Positions 18,135 through 27,790 of a stretch of 64,000 bases of DNA are shown here, one piece after another. The DNA is taken from NCBI RefSeq assembly GCF_011089895.1, contig NZ_JAANAT010000001.1, positions 1,488,001 through 1,552,000 on the forward strand, in the 5' to 3' direction. How positions within the stretch are numbered: the stretch's first letter is position 1; each line of letters starts with the position of its first letter. The translations under genes and the position numbers were made by a program. Origin of the DNA: Mucilaginibacter inviolabilis. Lineage in GTDB: Bacteria; Bacteroidota; Bacteroidia; Sphingobacteriales; Sphingobacteriaceae. The notes beneath the pieces are model-generated. The model did not search any database and had not been told where the DNA came from. It saw nothing but the letters and a program-made list of their open reading frames with translations.

Positions 18135-20696
18135 TTAAAATAAGTTTAAGCGGCGCTTTTTCAAAAGGCGCTCTGTCCCCCGGTAGAACCCATATTTAGC
18201 GAGTTCAGCGCTGAACATATAGCAGGTAATGATCAATAACATCCAGCCATAAAAGCCAATGGACAACCGGACAAAACCAAACCAGGCCGCGAAGGGGGTT
18301 AAAGGCAGGGCCAATACCGTCAACAAGATCATGATCGTTGCCATAAAAAGGTATTTTCCCGGCAGGCTTTTAAAAAAAGGAAGGCGGGTACGGACGATCA
18401 GCACGATCAGGATCGCCGAGATCACGGATTCCGTGAACCAACCTGTTTGAAATACTTTCTCATTGGCATGAATAACCAATAACAAAACGCCAAAGGTGAG
18501 GTAATCATAAACCGAGCTTAGCAAACCAAATATGACCATGAAACGGCGGATAAACCGCATATCCCAGCGTTGCGGCGTACGGATATTGATATCGTCCACC
18601 CGGTCCGTTGCGATCGCCATTTCGGGAAAATCCGTCAATAGGTTGGTGAGGAGTACCTGCTTGGGCAATAGCGGCAAAAAAGGCAAAAACAGGGAAGCGC
18701 CAGCCATGCTGAACATATTCCCGAAATTCGCGCTGGTGGCCATAAAAATATACTTCATGGTATTGGCAAAGGTTTTTCGCCCCTCCAGGATCCCTTCGAG
18801 CAAGACATTAAGATCCTGGCTGAGCAGTACAATATCAGCCGCCTCTTTGGCTACATCCACCGCGGTATTCACAGAAATCCCCACGTCTGCCGCGTGCAAA
18901 GCCGGTGCGTCATTGATGCCATCCCCCATAAAACCGACTACGTGCCCGGCTTTCTTTAAGACCATGATGATCCGTTCTTTCTGATTTGGCTCCACTTCCG
19001 CAAATATGTCTGTCAGGGGCGCCTGGTGGGCCAGTGCCGCATTGCTCATTTTTTGTATCGCCGGTCCGGAGAGAAGCCGGGGCTGCCCGATACCAATGCG
19101 CAGTGCGAGGCTTTTCGCAACCAGGGCGTTATCGCCGGTAATCATTTTCAACCGGACCCCGAGCCCGTTCAGGTTTTTAATCGTGTCGTAAATCCCGGCT
19201 TTCGGCGGGTCGAATAAGGTAATAAAGCCTAAAAAGATCATATCACACTCCTCTTCCCGGGTGATGATATGCCCATTGTCCATGGGTTTGTAAGCCAGGC
19301 CCAGGGTCCTGAAACCGGCTTCACTCAATTTGGTATACTGTTCATGGAGTACCGTCTCCATTTCGCGGATGCCCACACATTTCCCCTCAGCGGTCTCCGC
19401 CTGGCTGCATAGCGCCAAAATGCACTGTAGGGCCCCCTTCGTCACCGCCATATTACCGGTATCATTTTTAACCTGTACCGTCAGTCTTTTCCGGATGAAA
19501 TCATACGGGATCTCTGCCAGCAGGTGATAATCGTTTGCCGTTTCCGCATGCGCGGCACAGATGGCCTCATCAATGGGATTATGAAAACCCTGTTGCATGA
19601 CCGCGTTTAGCCAGGCATATTGCAATACCTTTTCGCTGTGCGCGCCATGGCAATCGAGGCTCTCCCCAAGCGTGACCTTGCCTTCGGTGATCGTTCCGGT
19701 CTTATCGGTACATAAGATATTCATGCTCCCAAAATTCTCGATCGAAGACAGCCGTTTGACGATCACCTGATGACCGGCCATTCTCCTGGCTCCCGCGGCT
19801 AAATTCACACTGATGATGGCGGGCAATAACTGGGGTGTCAAGCCAACCGCCAGCGCCAGGGAAAACAGAAAAGAGTCCAGTACCGGTTTATGCAGCAGGA
19901 CATTCGCGGCGAATATGATGATCACGAGCAGCAAGGTTATTTCCATTAACATATAGCCGAATTTCCTGATACCCTTTTCAAAATCAGTTTCCGGTATCCG
20001 GCTCATTAATTCCGCTGATATTTTACCGAATTCCGTCCGGGCACCTGTCTGGATGACCAAGGCTTTAGCCCTGCCGCTGATCACATGGGATCCCATAAAC
20101 AACGCATTGCTCCGTTTGGCCATGGGTGCGCTCGCGGCCACCGCTCCGCTGTGTTTTTCAACGGGAAAGGTTTCGCCAGTAAAAGCCGCTTCATCGACAA
20201 ATAACTCCTGCGACTCCAGCAGTAAACTGTCACCCGGAATAAAATCCCCGGCGGTTAAACTGACGATATCACCAGGGACAACTTCCTCCACCGGGATGGC
20301 TTTAAGAAGCCCTTCCCGCTGCACATCACAATGCAAAGTGACCAGTTTCAGCAGTTCTTTAACCGCATCTGCTGCTCCTTTTTCCTGCCAGAAACCCAAA
20401 AAACCGCTGATCAGGACGATGGCCAGGATGATTACCGTATCCGCTACATCCCCCAGGCCCGCGGAAAGTAAAGCCGCGGCGATCAGCAACAGGGTGACCG
20501 GGCTTTTAAACTGTGCCAGGAACAACAGGAGAACCGATGTTTTGGGATGGTTCCTGATCGTGTTGGGGCCATACTGCCGCATCCTGGCAGCGGCTTCCAG
20601 ATCAGATAAACCTTTGGGCTCAGCGGACAACCGGCGACAGGCGGTTTCCATATCCAGCTGCCAGAATTTTATTTCGGAATCAGTGGTGCTTTCCAT
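18135..20696 (-). CDS. mgtA: Magnesium-type P-type ATPase
   Basis: An 853-residue P-type ATPase of the MgtA/MgtB group. An N-terminal cation-ATPase domain is followed by the actuator motif FTGETFPVEK, the phosphorylation site DKTGTIT, the KGAL nucleotide-binding motif and the hinge GDGINDAPAL, with about ten membrane helices. The C-terminal membrane part fits MgtA. The open frame reaches 20768, but the ATG at 20696 (MESTTDSE) gives the normal N-terminus and does not run into the universal stress gene. It is the second gene of the USP operon, so its expression should follow the low-oxygen signal rather than magnesium alone. Confidence 0.88.
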   Translation of the reverse strand: MESTTDSEIKFWQLDMETACRRLSAEPKGLSDLEAAARMRQYGPNTIRNHPKTSVLLLFLAQFKSPVTLLLIAAALLSAGLGDVADTVIILAIVLISGFLGFWQEKGAADAVKELLKLVTLHCDVQREGLLKAIPVEEVVPGDIVSLTAGDFIPGDSLLLESQELFVDEAAFTGETFPVEKHSGAVAASAPMAKRSNALFMGSHVISGRAKALVIQTGARTEFGKISAELMSRIPETDFEKGIRKFGYMLMEITLLLVIIIFAANVLLHKPVLDSFLFSLALAVGLTPQLLPAIISVNLAAGARRMAGHQVIVKRLSSIENFGSMNILCTDKTGTITEGKVTLGESLDCHGAHSEKVLQYAWLNAVMQQGFHNPIDEAICAAHAETANDYHLLAEIPYDFIRKRLTVQVKNDTGNMAVTKGALQCILALCSQAETAEGKCVGIREMETVLHEQYTKLSEAGFRTLGLAYKPMDNGHIITREEECDMIFLGFITLFDPPKAGIYDTIKNLNGLGVRLKMITGDNALVAKSLALRIGIGQPRLLSGPAIQKMSNAALAHQAPLTDIFAEVEPNQKERIIMVLKKAGHVVGFMGDGINDAPALHAADVGISVNTAVDVAKEAADIVLLSQDLNVLLEGILEGRKTFANTMKYIFMATSANFGNMFSMAGASLFLPFLPLLPKQVLLTNLLTDFPEMAIATDRVDDINIRTPQRWDMRFIRRFMVIFGLLSSVYDYLTFGVLLLVIHANEKVFQTGWFTESVISAILIVLIVRTRLPFFKSLPGKYLFMATIMILLTVLALPLTPFAAWFGFVRLSIGFYGWMLLIITCYMFSAELAKYGFYRGTERLLKKRRLNLF

Positions 20697-20703
20697 GGTT
20701 TGA

Positions 20704-21540
20704 TCAATAGGGAAAAATGAGCAGGGGAACTGCCATGTGTACAGGCAGGGAATGCCCGACATAATCACCTATGATCTGCTCAAAATGAAAGCGATGGTTA
20801 ACCAGGGCGATCAGGTCATTATGCATACCATTGGTCATCACGTCGACGGCCTTGATCAGGTCAGATTCCCTGATGTTATTGAAAAACACCTGGTCATAAT
20901 CGATATGTGCACCTATTTCCGCTGTGAATAAAGTTTGCGCATAAGGCTCCATGATGGGAGGCAATCCTTTGGCAGACAAATGAGCGATCGTCAGGCTCGC
21001 GCGAATGGATTTGGCCAGTTCCGCCAGGTATTTCACAAAGGCCAAACGGCAATAACGCAGGTCCGCAATATAAACCAGGCGCTCCAGCTCTTTCAGGGGC
21101 CAGCTCTCCGGGATCAGCAGGAGCGGGCAGCGTACCCGGTTCAATACCAGGTAAGCATCGAGTTTTTCGACAGAACCGTCCTTTTCTGATTGATGTGACA
21201 GCCCCTTAATGATCATATAAACCTGATCCTTGTTGACCATCTCCGCGAAACTGGGAATATGGAAATCCGAAATCACCATTTCCTCGATGACCGGGTTATC
21301 GCCGCTCTCCGTACCATTGGGCGCAGTGTTTTCAGCCGGATATTTGTTTACCCAGCGTTCATCTTGTTCGGCCGGAAAATTTGTTCCGACCCTTACTTTT
21401 TCGCGTTCCAGTTCCCGCACTTTTGAAGTATGGCAAATCACAATTTTTGCGGGTATCTTCCTGGCCAGCATGGTGGCGAAAGCAATTGCATGAAGATCTG
21501 CCGGAGTGTTGTCATTAAGGACGATAATCGTTTTCATCAT
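20704..21540 (-). CDS. Tandem universal stress protein
   Basis: A 278-residue protein with two UspA-like halves: residues 1-140 begin MKTIIVLNDNTPADLHAIAFA, and the second half begins near LERLVYIADLRYCRL. ATP-binding G-rich loops are weak, as in many Bacteroidota tandem USPs. USPs bind adenine nucleotides and promote survival under oxygen limitation and starvation. It leads the operon with MgtA, LOG and a kinase. A TGAC-CAGG-ATCA operator is centred 63 bases before the start. Confidence 0.85.
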   Translation of the reverse strand: MMKTIIVLNDNTPADLHAIAFATMLARKIPAKIVICHTSKVRELEREKVRVGTNFPAEQDERWVNKYPAENTAPNGTESGDNPVIEEMVISDFHIPSFAEMVNKDQVYMIIKGLSHQSEKDGSVEKLDAYLVLNRVRCPLLLIPESWPLKELERLVYIADLRYCRLAFVKYLAELAKSIRASLTIAHLSAKGLPPIMEPYAQTLFTAEIGAHIDYDQVFFNNIRESDLIKAVDVMTNGMHNDLIALVNHRFHFEQIIGDYVGHSLPVHMAVPLLIFPY

Positions 21541-21566
21541 GTATCCGGTTGAATATCCGGTCTCTG

Positions 21567-21609
21567 TAAATTTTGCAATAATGCCCCGGCAATTAAATGA
21601 CCAGGATCA
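21567..21609 (-). promoter_or_regulatory. FixK-like operator, USP-mgtA operon
   Basis: The operator is TGACCAGGATCA at 21598-21609. At the 33-base spacing the minus strand has AAAATTTA (21567-21574), only a six-of-eight match to TAnnTTTG, so the operator is better supported than the -7 element. Confidence 0.5.
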
Positions 21610-21667
21610 CCTAAAGAATTGTTTGAGGTCAGGATATCAGCAGGTAAGCCCCCTTTTTATCTCTATG

Positions 21668-24028
21668 TCAGTGCCGGTCCAGTTTCCAGTTTTTAATTTC
21701 CGGCATATCATCCAGATGAGCACAGATATAGCTGTGATGCTCCTTTAATCTGGATTCACAGAAGCTGATAAAATCATCTGCCTGCTGATGCATCCGCGGA
21801 ACCCTTTTTACGGCTTCCATAGCCAGGTGATAACGGCTCATCTGATTGAGTACCACCATGTCAAATGGTGTCGTCGTTGTCCCCTCTTCCATAAAACCGC
21901 ATACATGAAAACGGGCAGGATCCGGGCGCCCGTGCACCAGGTCATGGATGATGCGTACATAACCATGAAATGCAAAAATAACCGGAGCAGTGTTTGTAAA
22001 CAGCTCGCTGAACAATTCTTCACTCATGCCATGCGGGTGATAAGCTACCGGTGACAAAGCCATCAGATCTACTACATTTACTAGTCTGACTCTTAAATCC
22101 GGAAAGTGATCCGTTAATAATTGTGCCGCGGCAACCGATTCCAGTGTCGGTACATCGCCTGCACAACCCAATACCACATCAGGCATTTGCCCACGATCAT
22201 TACCGGCCCATTTCCAGGCCGAGGCCCCTCTGGAGCAATGCTCCACAGCTTCGTCCATAGACAACCACTGTAATTCCGGCTGTTTACCCGCTACCACCAC
22301 ATTGACGTAATCCTTGCTGCGCAGGCAATGGTCCATCACCGATAAAAGCGTATTGGCATCAGGCGGCAGATAGATCCGGATCACCGAACTTTTTTTATTG
22401 ACCACGGTATCTATAAAACCCGGTCCCTGGTGGCTATAACCATTGTTGTCCTGCCGCCAGGTATGAGAGGTGAGTAAATAGTTCAATGATGCTACGGGCT
22501 TGCGCCAGGGCAGTTCACGCGATGTCTTTATCCATTTGGCATACTGACTCACCATGGAATCCACGATAGTGACAAAAGCTTCATAGCAAGGGAATAGGCC
22601 ATGTCTTCCGGTCAGTAAATAACCTTCCAGCCAGCCCTCACATAAATGCTCGCTTAATACTTCCATTACCCGTCCGTCCGTAGCCAGCTTATCATCCTTC
22701 GGCAGTATTTGTTCCTGGGTGCACCTGTTGGTCACTTCAAAAACAGCTTCCAGCCGGTTCGAGGTCGTTTCGTCCGGGCAAAACAGCCTGAAGTTCCCGG
22801 CACCTACATTCAGGGTAAAAACATCCCGGAGATATTTGCCAAAATTACGGGTACTCTCCGCTTCCGTTTCACCGGGGCTTGTTATTTCCAGTTGATATGA
22901 CCTAAAATCGGGCAGCAGGAGCTCTTTGAGCAATATTCCCCCATTGGCCTCAGGCAATGCGCTCATGCGCTGATCACCTTCCGGTGCCATCGCAGCCAGT
23001 TCGGGAACCAGCTTTCCTGCTTCATCGAACAGGTCTTCAGGCCGGTAACTGCGCATCCAGGATTCGAGTAATTTTAATTTATCAGGATCTTCCTTCACTC
23101 CGGTCAATGGCACCTGGTGCGCCCGGAAGGTGCCTTCTATGGGAACACCTTTCCATTCTTTTGGTCCGGTCCAGCCCTTTGGCGTCCTTAAAATGATCAC
23201 CGGCCACTGAACAGGTTTTGTGTTATGACCGGCCCGGGCTTTTTCCTGGATCAGTTTGATCCTTCGGTAAGCCTCCTCCAGCGTCCCGGCCATCTGCTGA
23301 TGAACCGCGGCAGGGATATCACCCTCCACAAAGAGCACATCATAACCGTAACCGGAGAACAACTCTGTCAATTGCAGATCGCTCATCCGGGCCAGCACCG
23401 TTGGGCCTGATATCTTATAGCCATTCAGGTGAATGATAGGCAAAACTGCGCCATCCGTTGCGGGGTTCAGGAATGCTATCGATTTCCAGCTCCCTTCCAG
23501 GGGACAGGTTTCCGCTTCACCGTCGCCTACCACGCAGGCTACCAACAGGTCCGGATTATCAAAGGCCGCTCCAAAGGCGTGGCTTAATGCATACCCTAAT
23601 TCACCGCCTTCATGCACAGAGCCCGGTACATGGGCGCCTACATGGCTGGGCACGCCCCCAGGTGTTGAAAACTGGCGGAACAACTGCCGCATGCCTTGTT
23701 CGTTTTGCGCGACCTCCGGGTAAATTTCGGAATAAGTACCTTCTAAATACGTATTCGCCACAATGGCCGGAGCGCCGTGGCCAGGGCCGCAAACATAAAG
23801 TACATGGGCGCCGGTATTTTTGATCAGCCTGTTCAAATGAACATAGATCAGGTTTAACCCGGGTGAGGTCCCCCAATGGCCAAGCAGGCGGGGTTTAATA
23901 TGCTCCGGCTTCAGGGGTTCCTTTAATAAGGCGTTCTCCTGTAAATAAATCTGTCCTGCGGCCAGGTAATTGGCAGCCTGCCAGTAAGCCTGTATATGGG
24001 TCAGTTCTTTTAAAGATAATGTGCTCAT
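21668..24028 (-). CDS. xfp: Phosphoketolase (xylulose/fructose 6-phosphate)
   Basis: A 786-residue thiamine diphosphate enzyme that cleaves xylulose 5-phosphate or fructose 6-phosphate with inorganic phosphate to acetyl phosphate and a shorter sugar phosphate. The family motifs are present: GHGAPAI near residue 83, the ThDP motif [14 protein letters not shown] (the usual Gly is Cys), and [13 protein letters not shown] near residue 540. Length is normal. The acetate kinase gene is 18 bases upstream on the same strand, making a complete two-step route from sugar phosphate to acetate and ATP that needs no respiration. No separate operator lies in the 18-base gap, so it depends on the ackA promoter. 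Confidence 0.93.
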   Translation of the reverse strand: MSTLSLKELTHIQAYWQAANYLAAGQIYLQENALLKEPLKPEHIKPRLLGHWGTSPGLNLIYVHLNRLIKNTGAHVLYVCGPGHGAPAIVANTYLEGTYSEIYPEVAQNEQGMRQLFRQFSTPGGVPSHVGAHVPGSVHEGGELGYALSHAFGAAFDNPDLLVACVVGDGEAETCPLEGSWKSIAFLNPATDGAVLPIIHLNGYKISGPTVLARMSDLQLTELFSGYGYDVLFVEGDIPAAVHQQMAGTLEEAYRRIKLIQEKARAGHNTKPVQWPVIILRTPKGWTGPKEWKGVPIEGTFRAHQVPLTGVKEDPDKLKLLESWMRSYRPEDLFDEAGKLVPELAAMAPEGDQRMSALPEANGGILLKELLLPDFRSYQLEITSPGETEAESTRNFGKYLRDVFTLNVGAGNFRLFCPDETTSNRLEAVFEVTNRCTQEQILPKDDKLATDGRVMEVLSEHLCEGWLEGYLLTGRHGLFPCYEAFVTIVDSMVSQYAKWIKTSRELPWRKPVASLNYLLTSHTWRQDNNGYSHQGPGFIDTVVNKKSSVIRIYLPPDANTLLSVMDHCLRSKDYVNVVVAGKQPELQWLSMDEAVEHCSRGASAWKWAGNDRGQMPDVVLGCAGDVPTLESVAAAQLLTDHFPDLRVRLVNVVDLMALSPVAYHPHGMSEELFSELFTNTAPVIFAFHGYVRIIHDLVHGRPDPARFHVCGFMEEGTTTTPFDMVVLNQMSRYHLAMEAVKRVPRMHQQADDFISFCESRLKEHHSYICAHLDDMPEIKNWKLDRH

Positions 24029-24046
24029 GATATGGATGCTTGATTA

Positions 24047-25252
24047 TTAATTCTCTATAAATGGATAGGTATGTTGGGCGATCATGGCCTCTTCGTCCGC
24101 AGGGATCACCTGGACCTTCACGCGGCAGGCCGGTGTGGAGATCAACAGGCGGTTTCGTTGATTTAGCTGCTTGTTGATGAAAATCCCTAAAAAACCGAGA
24201 TCGTTGCAGCAGTATTCCCGTATAAGCGGGCAGTTCTCCCCTATTCCGCCGGTAAATACCAGCAGGTCCAGGCCACCCATCGCGGCGGCCATGGCCCCGA
24301 TGGTCTTTTTAACCTGGTAGCAGAAAAGCGTAATGGCTTCCTGTGCTTTTATATCCTCTTCCCTGCGCTGCAATAGGATCTGCATATCACTTGTTCCGGC
24401 AATTGCCAGTAAGCCTCCCTTTTTGCTCAGCAAATCGTCGAGCTGGTCAGCGGTTAAATGCTCCCGTTTTAATAAATATAACACTACACCGGGGTCGAGG
24501 TCACCGGAACGGGTACCCATCACCAGGCCGCCAACTGGGCTCAGCCCCATGGTGGTGTCTATACTGATCCCATTTTTTACCGCTGTGATACTGGCGCCAT
24601 TACCCAAATGGGCGATAATGATCTTTTTTTTTGTCCATGACATATCCTTTTCGGCCAGGCTGGCCGTAATGTATTCATAAGAAAGCCCATGAAAACCATA
24701 CCTGATCAGCCCCTGCTTTTTGTAAACCTCCGGCAGTGGGTAATATTTGGCACAGTCGGGCAGGTCCCGGTGAAAAAAGGTATCGAAGCAGGCAATCTGC
24801 CTGATACCCGGGAAAGCGGTTTGAAAAATCCTGATCACCCGAATTTCGTCCGGCAGGTGGTTGGGCGCCAGGTAAACAAGCTGATGTAAAGTTTTCAGTA
24901 ATCCCTCCGTAATGATCTCCGGGGCGCGGTGGTCGGGACCGCCTTGTACGATCCGGTGACCTATCGCGATCAGGGGATACCGCCGCTTATTATTGAGCAG
25001 CCAAACTGAGAGCTCGAGGACAGCCGATCTTATGTTAGCATGGCTTACGGGATGGCTTTGCAGTATTTGCCCGTCTTTATCCTGAATATGGAAACGCCGT
25101 TCTTCCGGCCCGGAAAGCGCGACCGACCCCGACAATTCGATGATGGGGGCGCGGGATTGCCACAAGCTGAACTTGAGGCTTGAAGAGCCGCAATTGATCG
25201 TTAATATATAGGCGCCGGGCGGAGTTGTCATTTTTACTTTAATTAAACACAC
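24047..25252 (-). CDS. ackA: Acetate kinase
   Basis: A 401-residue acetate kinase, converting acetyl phosphate and ADP to acetate and ATP. ASKHA-fold motifs are INCGSSSLKFSL at the N-terminus, HLGNGAS near residue 214, GTRSGDLDPG and FTGGIGEN near 330. It is first in an operon with phosphoketolase, which supplies its substrate. The start could be ATG 25252 or the internal ATG (MTTPPGAY) eight codons in. Its promoter region holds an operator 55 bases from a -7 element. Substrate-level ATP production under oxygen limitation is the likely role. Confidence 0.94.
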   Translation of the reverse strand: MCLIKVKMTTPPGAYILTINCGSSSLKFSLWQSRAPIIELSGSVALSGPEERRFHIQDKDGQILQSHPVSHANIRSAVLELSVWLLNNKRRYPLIAIGHRIVQGGPDHRAPEIITEGLLKTLHQLVYLAPNHLPDEIRVIRIFQTAFPGIRQIACFDTFFHRDLPDCAKYYPLPEVYKKQGLIRYGFHGLSYEYITASLAEKDMSWTKKKIIIAHLGNGASITAVKNGISIDTTMGLSPVGGLVMGTRSGDLDPGVVLYLLKREHLTADQLDDLLSKKGGLLAIAGTSDMQILLQRREEDIKAQEAITLFCYQVKKTIGAMAAAMGGLDLLVFTGGIGENCPLIREYCCNDLGFLGIFINKQLNQRNRLLISTPACRVKVQVIPADEEAMIAQHTYPFIEN

Positions 25253-25264
25253 TTTAAACTGGGA

Positions 25265-25339
25265 CTAAGTTACGGTCAACCGGCGGCCGGATAAATGATG
25301 ACCGTTCATCACAAAGGTGATCACGGTCACCTTTGTGAT
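25265..25339 (-). promoter_or_regulatory. ackA operator within a long palindrome
   Basis: The operator TGATCACGGTCA (25318-25329) sits in a larger perfect inverted repeat, TCACAAAGGTGA (25309-25320) and its complement (25327-25338), with one extra pair outside. TAACTTAG on the minus strand (25265-25272) matches TAnnTTTG at seven of eight, 55 bases from the operator centre, and 12 bases before the ackA ATG. Confidence 0.6.
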
Positions 25340-25375
25340 CATGATAGCTGGTATAAAAGGCCTCGGGTCAAAAAA

Positions 25376-25440
25376 TGACGACAGTCACTATTTTGCGTGA
25401 AAAGAATTATATTTTATCCGGTTCCGATTACCAATATTTG
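25376..25440 (+). promoter_or_regulatory. FixK-like operator and -7 element, fixL-like gene
   Basis: TGACGACAGTCA (25376-25387) is centred 55 bases before AATATTTG (25433-25440; seven of eight matches to TAnnTTTG). The start codon is 32 bases downstream. This suggests that the regulator activates its own operon. Confidence 0.6.
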
Positions 25441-25452
25441 TGATCACAATCA
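25441..25452. promoter_or_regulatory. Third operator, at the probable transcription start
   Basis: TGATCACAATCA directly follows the predicted -7 element of the kinase gene, where a bound protein would block the polymerase. It also contains the TGTGATCACA palindrome. A negative feedback site is a reasonable inference. Confidence 0.5.
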
Positions 25453-25472
25453 GTATTTGATAAAATCAGTAT

Positions 25473-26660
25473 ATGGAAAACACCGCCCTGTTAAAAGCGA
25501 TCATCGAAAATGCCATTGACGGTATCATTACGATAGACGGAAGAGGTATCGTAGAGAGCATCAACCCGGCCGCCTGCAAACTATTCCTCTGCAGCCCGGA
25601 GGAGGTGATCGGTCAAAATATCTCTACGTTAATGCCGCCGCCATATAAGGAGCAGCATGATGAGTATATCAACAGGTACCAGCGAACCAGCGAACCGCAT
25701 ATCATCGGCATCGGCCGGGTGGTAACCGGCTTACGCAAAGATGGCAGCACCTTCCCGTTCAAACTGGGGGTGAGCGATGTCCCCTTTTCGGGCAGAAAGA
25801 TCTATGCCGGCTTTATCCATGACCTCAGCCGCGAAATGGAAGCAGAAGAACAGTTAAAGGAATATGCCGCCCACCTGGAAGAACTGGTTGAAGAACGAAC
25901 ACTGTCCCTAAAAAAAACAGTACAAGCCTTACAGGAAGCCAAAGAGGAAGTAAGCCTTTCCCTGGAAAAAGAAAAGGAATTGGGCCAGTTAAAAAGCAGG
26001 TTCGTATCTATGGCATCCCATGAGTTCCGTACACCACTGAGCGCCATACAGTTGTCATCCTCTTTAATAGAAAAATACGCGCAGCCCTTTGATAACCCCA
26101 ATATCAGTAAGCATGTCGCGAAGATCAAAACCGCGATCGGTAACCTTACAGCTATCCTGAATGATTTTTTATCGCTGGAAAAACTGGAGGCGGGTAAAGT
26201 AACCCCCGCTTTCGAGGCCTTCGACCTGGTCAAACTTTCGGAGGAAATTACCGAAGAAATGCAGATGATAGCCAAACAAAACCAAAGCATTATTTACCAG
26301 CATACCGGAATCAGCAGTGTCGTGATCCTCGACCAGAACCTGGTCAGGAACTGCGTAATCAACCTCATCGGCAATGCCATCAAATATTCGGGGGAAAATA
26401 CGTTCATAGAATTCAACACAGAGATCAATGAACAATTTTGCCTGATTGGGGTCAAAGATAATGGGATAGGTATCCCTGACACTGATCAGAAACACCTGTT
26501 TGAGGCATTCTTCCGCGCACATAACACCGGCAATATCCCGGGAACGGGGCTGGGTCTCAATATCGTGGCACGTTACAGTAACCTGATGAACGGCCAGATC
26601 GAATTTAAAAGTGACATCAACACAGGCACCCTATTCACCATTAAATTTCCCATATCATGA
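25473..26660 (+). CDS. FixL-like heme-PAS oxygen-sensor kinase
   Basis: A soluble 395-residue kinase. The PAS domain (about 5-125) has QHDEYINRYQ and SEPHIIGIGRVVTG, in which His62, Arg68, His76 and Arg82 sit at the same spacing as Bradyrhizobium FixL His200 (proximal heme ligand), Arg206, His214 and Arg220 (distal oxygen-sensing Arg). A coiled coil (120-175) leads to HisKA with His183 in SHEFRTPLS, N-box NLIGNAIKYS, DNGIGIP and GTGLGLNIV. In FixL, oxygen bound to heme shuts off kinase activity; the same is expected here. No membrane helices are present. Its end overlaps the regulator start by four bases. Confidence 0.9.
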   Translation: MENTALLKAIIENAIDGIITIDGRGIVESINPAACKLFLCSPEEVIGQNISTLMPPPYKEQHDEYINRYQRTSEPHIIGIGRVVTGLRKDGSTFPFKLGVSDVPFSGRKIYAGFIHDLSREMEAEEQLKEYAAHLEELVEERTLSLKKTVQALQEAKEEVSLSLEKEKELGQLKSRFVSMASHEFRTPLSAIQLSSSLIEKYAQPFDNPNISKHVAKIKTAIGNLTAILNDFLSLEKLEAGKVTPAFEAFDLVKLSEEITEEMQMIAKQNQSIIYQHTGISSVVILDQNLVRNCVINLIGNAIKYSGENTFIEFNTEINEQFCLIGVKDNGIGIPDTDQKHLFEAFFRAHNTGNIPGTGLGLNIVARYSNLMNGQIEFKSDINTGTLFTIKFPIS

Positions 26661-27709
26661 GCAAAAAAGTCTTGATCATTGAAGATAACAATGACATCCG
26701 TGAAAATGTTGTTGAAATACTGGAACTGGCAGGTTACGAGGTAACCAGTGCCGGTAATGGTAAAACCGGTGTGGAGCTCGCAGTTAAGAACCCGCCCGAT
26801 ATTATTTTATGCGATATCATGATGCCCGAACTGGACGGTTACGGGGTTTTATATATGCTGAATAAGAATCCTGAAGTCAGCGCCATTCCCTTCATATTCC
26901 TGACCGCGAAAGCCGAACGGGTAGATCTGCGAAAAGGCATGGAAATGGGCGCGGATGATTACCTGACCAAGCCCTTTGATGATATGGACCTCTTGAACGC
27001 CATTGAAAGCCGGCTGAAGAAACAGGAATTGCAGAAAACCTTTTACAGTAAATCGCTGGATCGTTTGAACAACCTGATCGGGAAAAACGATGGATTGGCG
27101 GAACTCAAAAAGATCATCCAGGATCGTAAGATCAGGTCATTTAAAAAGAACCAGGTGATATACTATGACGGCGATAAGGGTAACGGCCTTTACCTAGTCA
27201 CCGGAGGAAAGATCAAAACGATCAAACTGGCCGAAGACGGCCGCGAACTCATGACCGGGATATATGGAACGGATGAATACCTGGGTGTCAACGCGATGCT
27301 GGCCAACGAAGCGTATACGGACACCGCAACAGCTTTGGAAGACAGTACGCTTTGTCTGATCCCTAAAGACCAGCTGGAGCAATTACTGCATTTATATCCT
27401 GAAGTGGCACGTGAATTTATTAAACTGCTGGCCAATGATATCCGGGATAAAGAAGATCAACTGATGCAGCTGGCCTATCATTCCGTCCGGAAACGGATGG
27501 CCGAAGCGCTGTCGCGCTTACAGCGGCAGCAAAGCAGTGCAACGGACGGTTTTAAAATTACGCGCGAAGACCTGGCCGCCATGGCGGGAATGGCAACGGA
27601 AACCGTGAGCCGCACGCTGTCTGATTTTAAAGAAGAAGGCCTGATCGAGAAGAAGGGCAGCCTGATCCAGGTCCTCCATCCGGAGAAACTGGCTAAAATG
27701 AAAAACTGA
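26657..27709 (+). CDS. Receiver-CRP/FNR fusion regulator (FixJ plus FixK in one)
   Basis: A 350-residue regulator with a receiver domain at 1-125 (Asp53 in ILCDIMMPELDGYG, Lys in LTKPF), a cyclic-nucleotide-type beta-roll at about 148-265 (DKGNGLYLVTGGKIK) and a CRP-type HTH at about 270-345. The recognition helix TETVSRTLSDF carries Glu315, Ser318 and Arg319 in the E-x-x-S-R pattern of FNR, which reads TTGAT half-sites, rather than the RETVGR of CRP. FNR iron-sulphur cysteines are absent, so oxygen input must come by phosphorylation from the coupled heme kinase. It is the likely reader of the TGAY-N4-RTCA operators in this window. Confidence 0.92.
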   Translation: MSKKVLIIEDNNDIRENVVEILELAGYEVTSAGNGKTGVELAVKNPPDIILCDIMMPELDGYGVLYMLNKNPEVSAIPFIFLTAKAERVDLRKGMEMGADDYLTKPFDDMDLLNAIESRLKKQELQKTFYSKSLDRLNNLIGKNDGLAELKKIIQDRKIRSFKKNQVIYYDGDKGNGLYLVTGGKIKTIKLAEDGRELMTGIYGTDEYLGVNAMLANEAYTDTATALEDSTLCLIPKDQLEQLLHLYPEVAREFIKLLANDIRDKEDQLMQLAYHSVRKRMAEALSRLQRQQSSATDGFKITREDLAAMAGMATETVSRTLSDFKEEGLIEKKGSLIQVLHPEKLAKMKN

Positions 27710-27771
27710 CACAGATCACTATAATAGCTGATACCGCTCATCAAATGCAACTCACCTTTAGGGTAGCTTTG
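27707..27771 (+). promoter_or_regulatory. FixK-like operator and perfect -7 element, ldhA-hemN
   Basis: TGACACAGATCA (27707-27718) begins in the regulator's stop codon. TAGCTTTG (27764-27771) matches TAnnTTTG fully, 55 bases from centre to centre and 19 bases before the ldhA ATG. It is the clearest class I-like promoter of the set. Confidence 0.68.
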
Positions 27772-27790
27772 TATTCATAAACGACAACAG

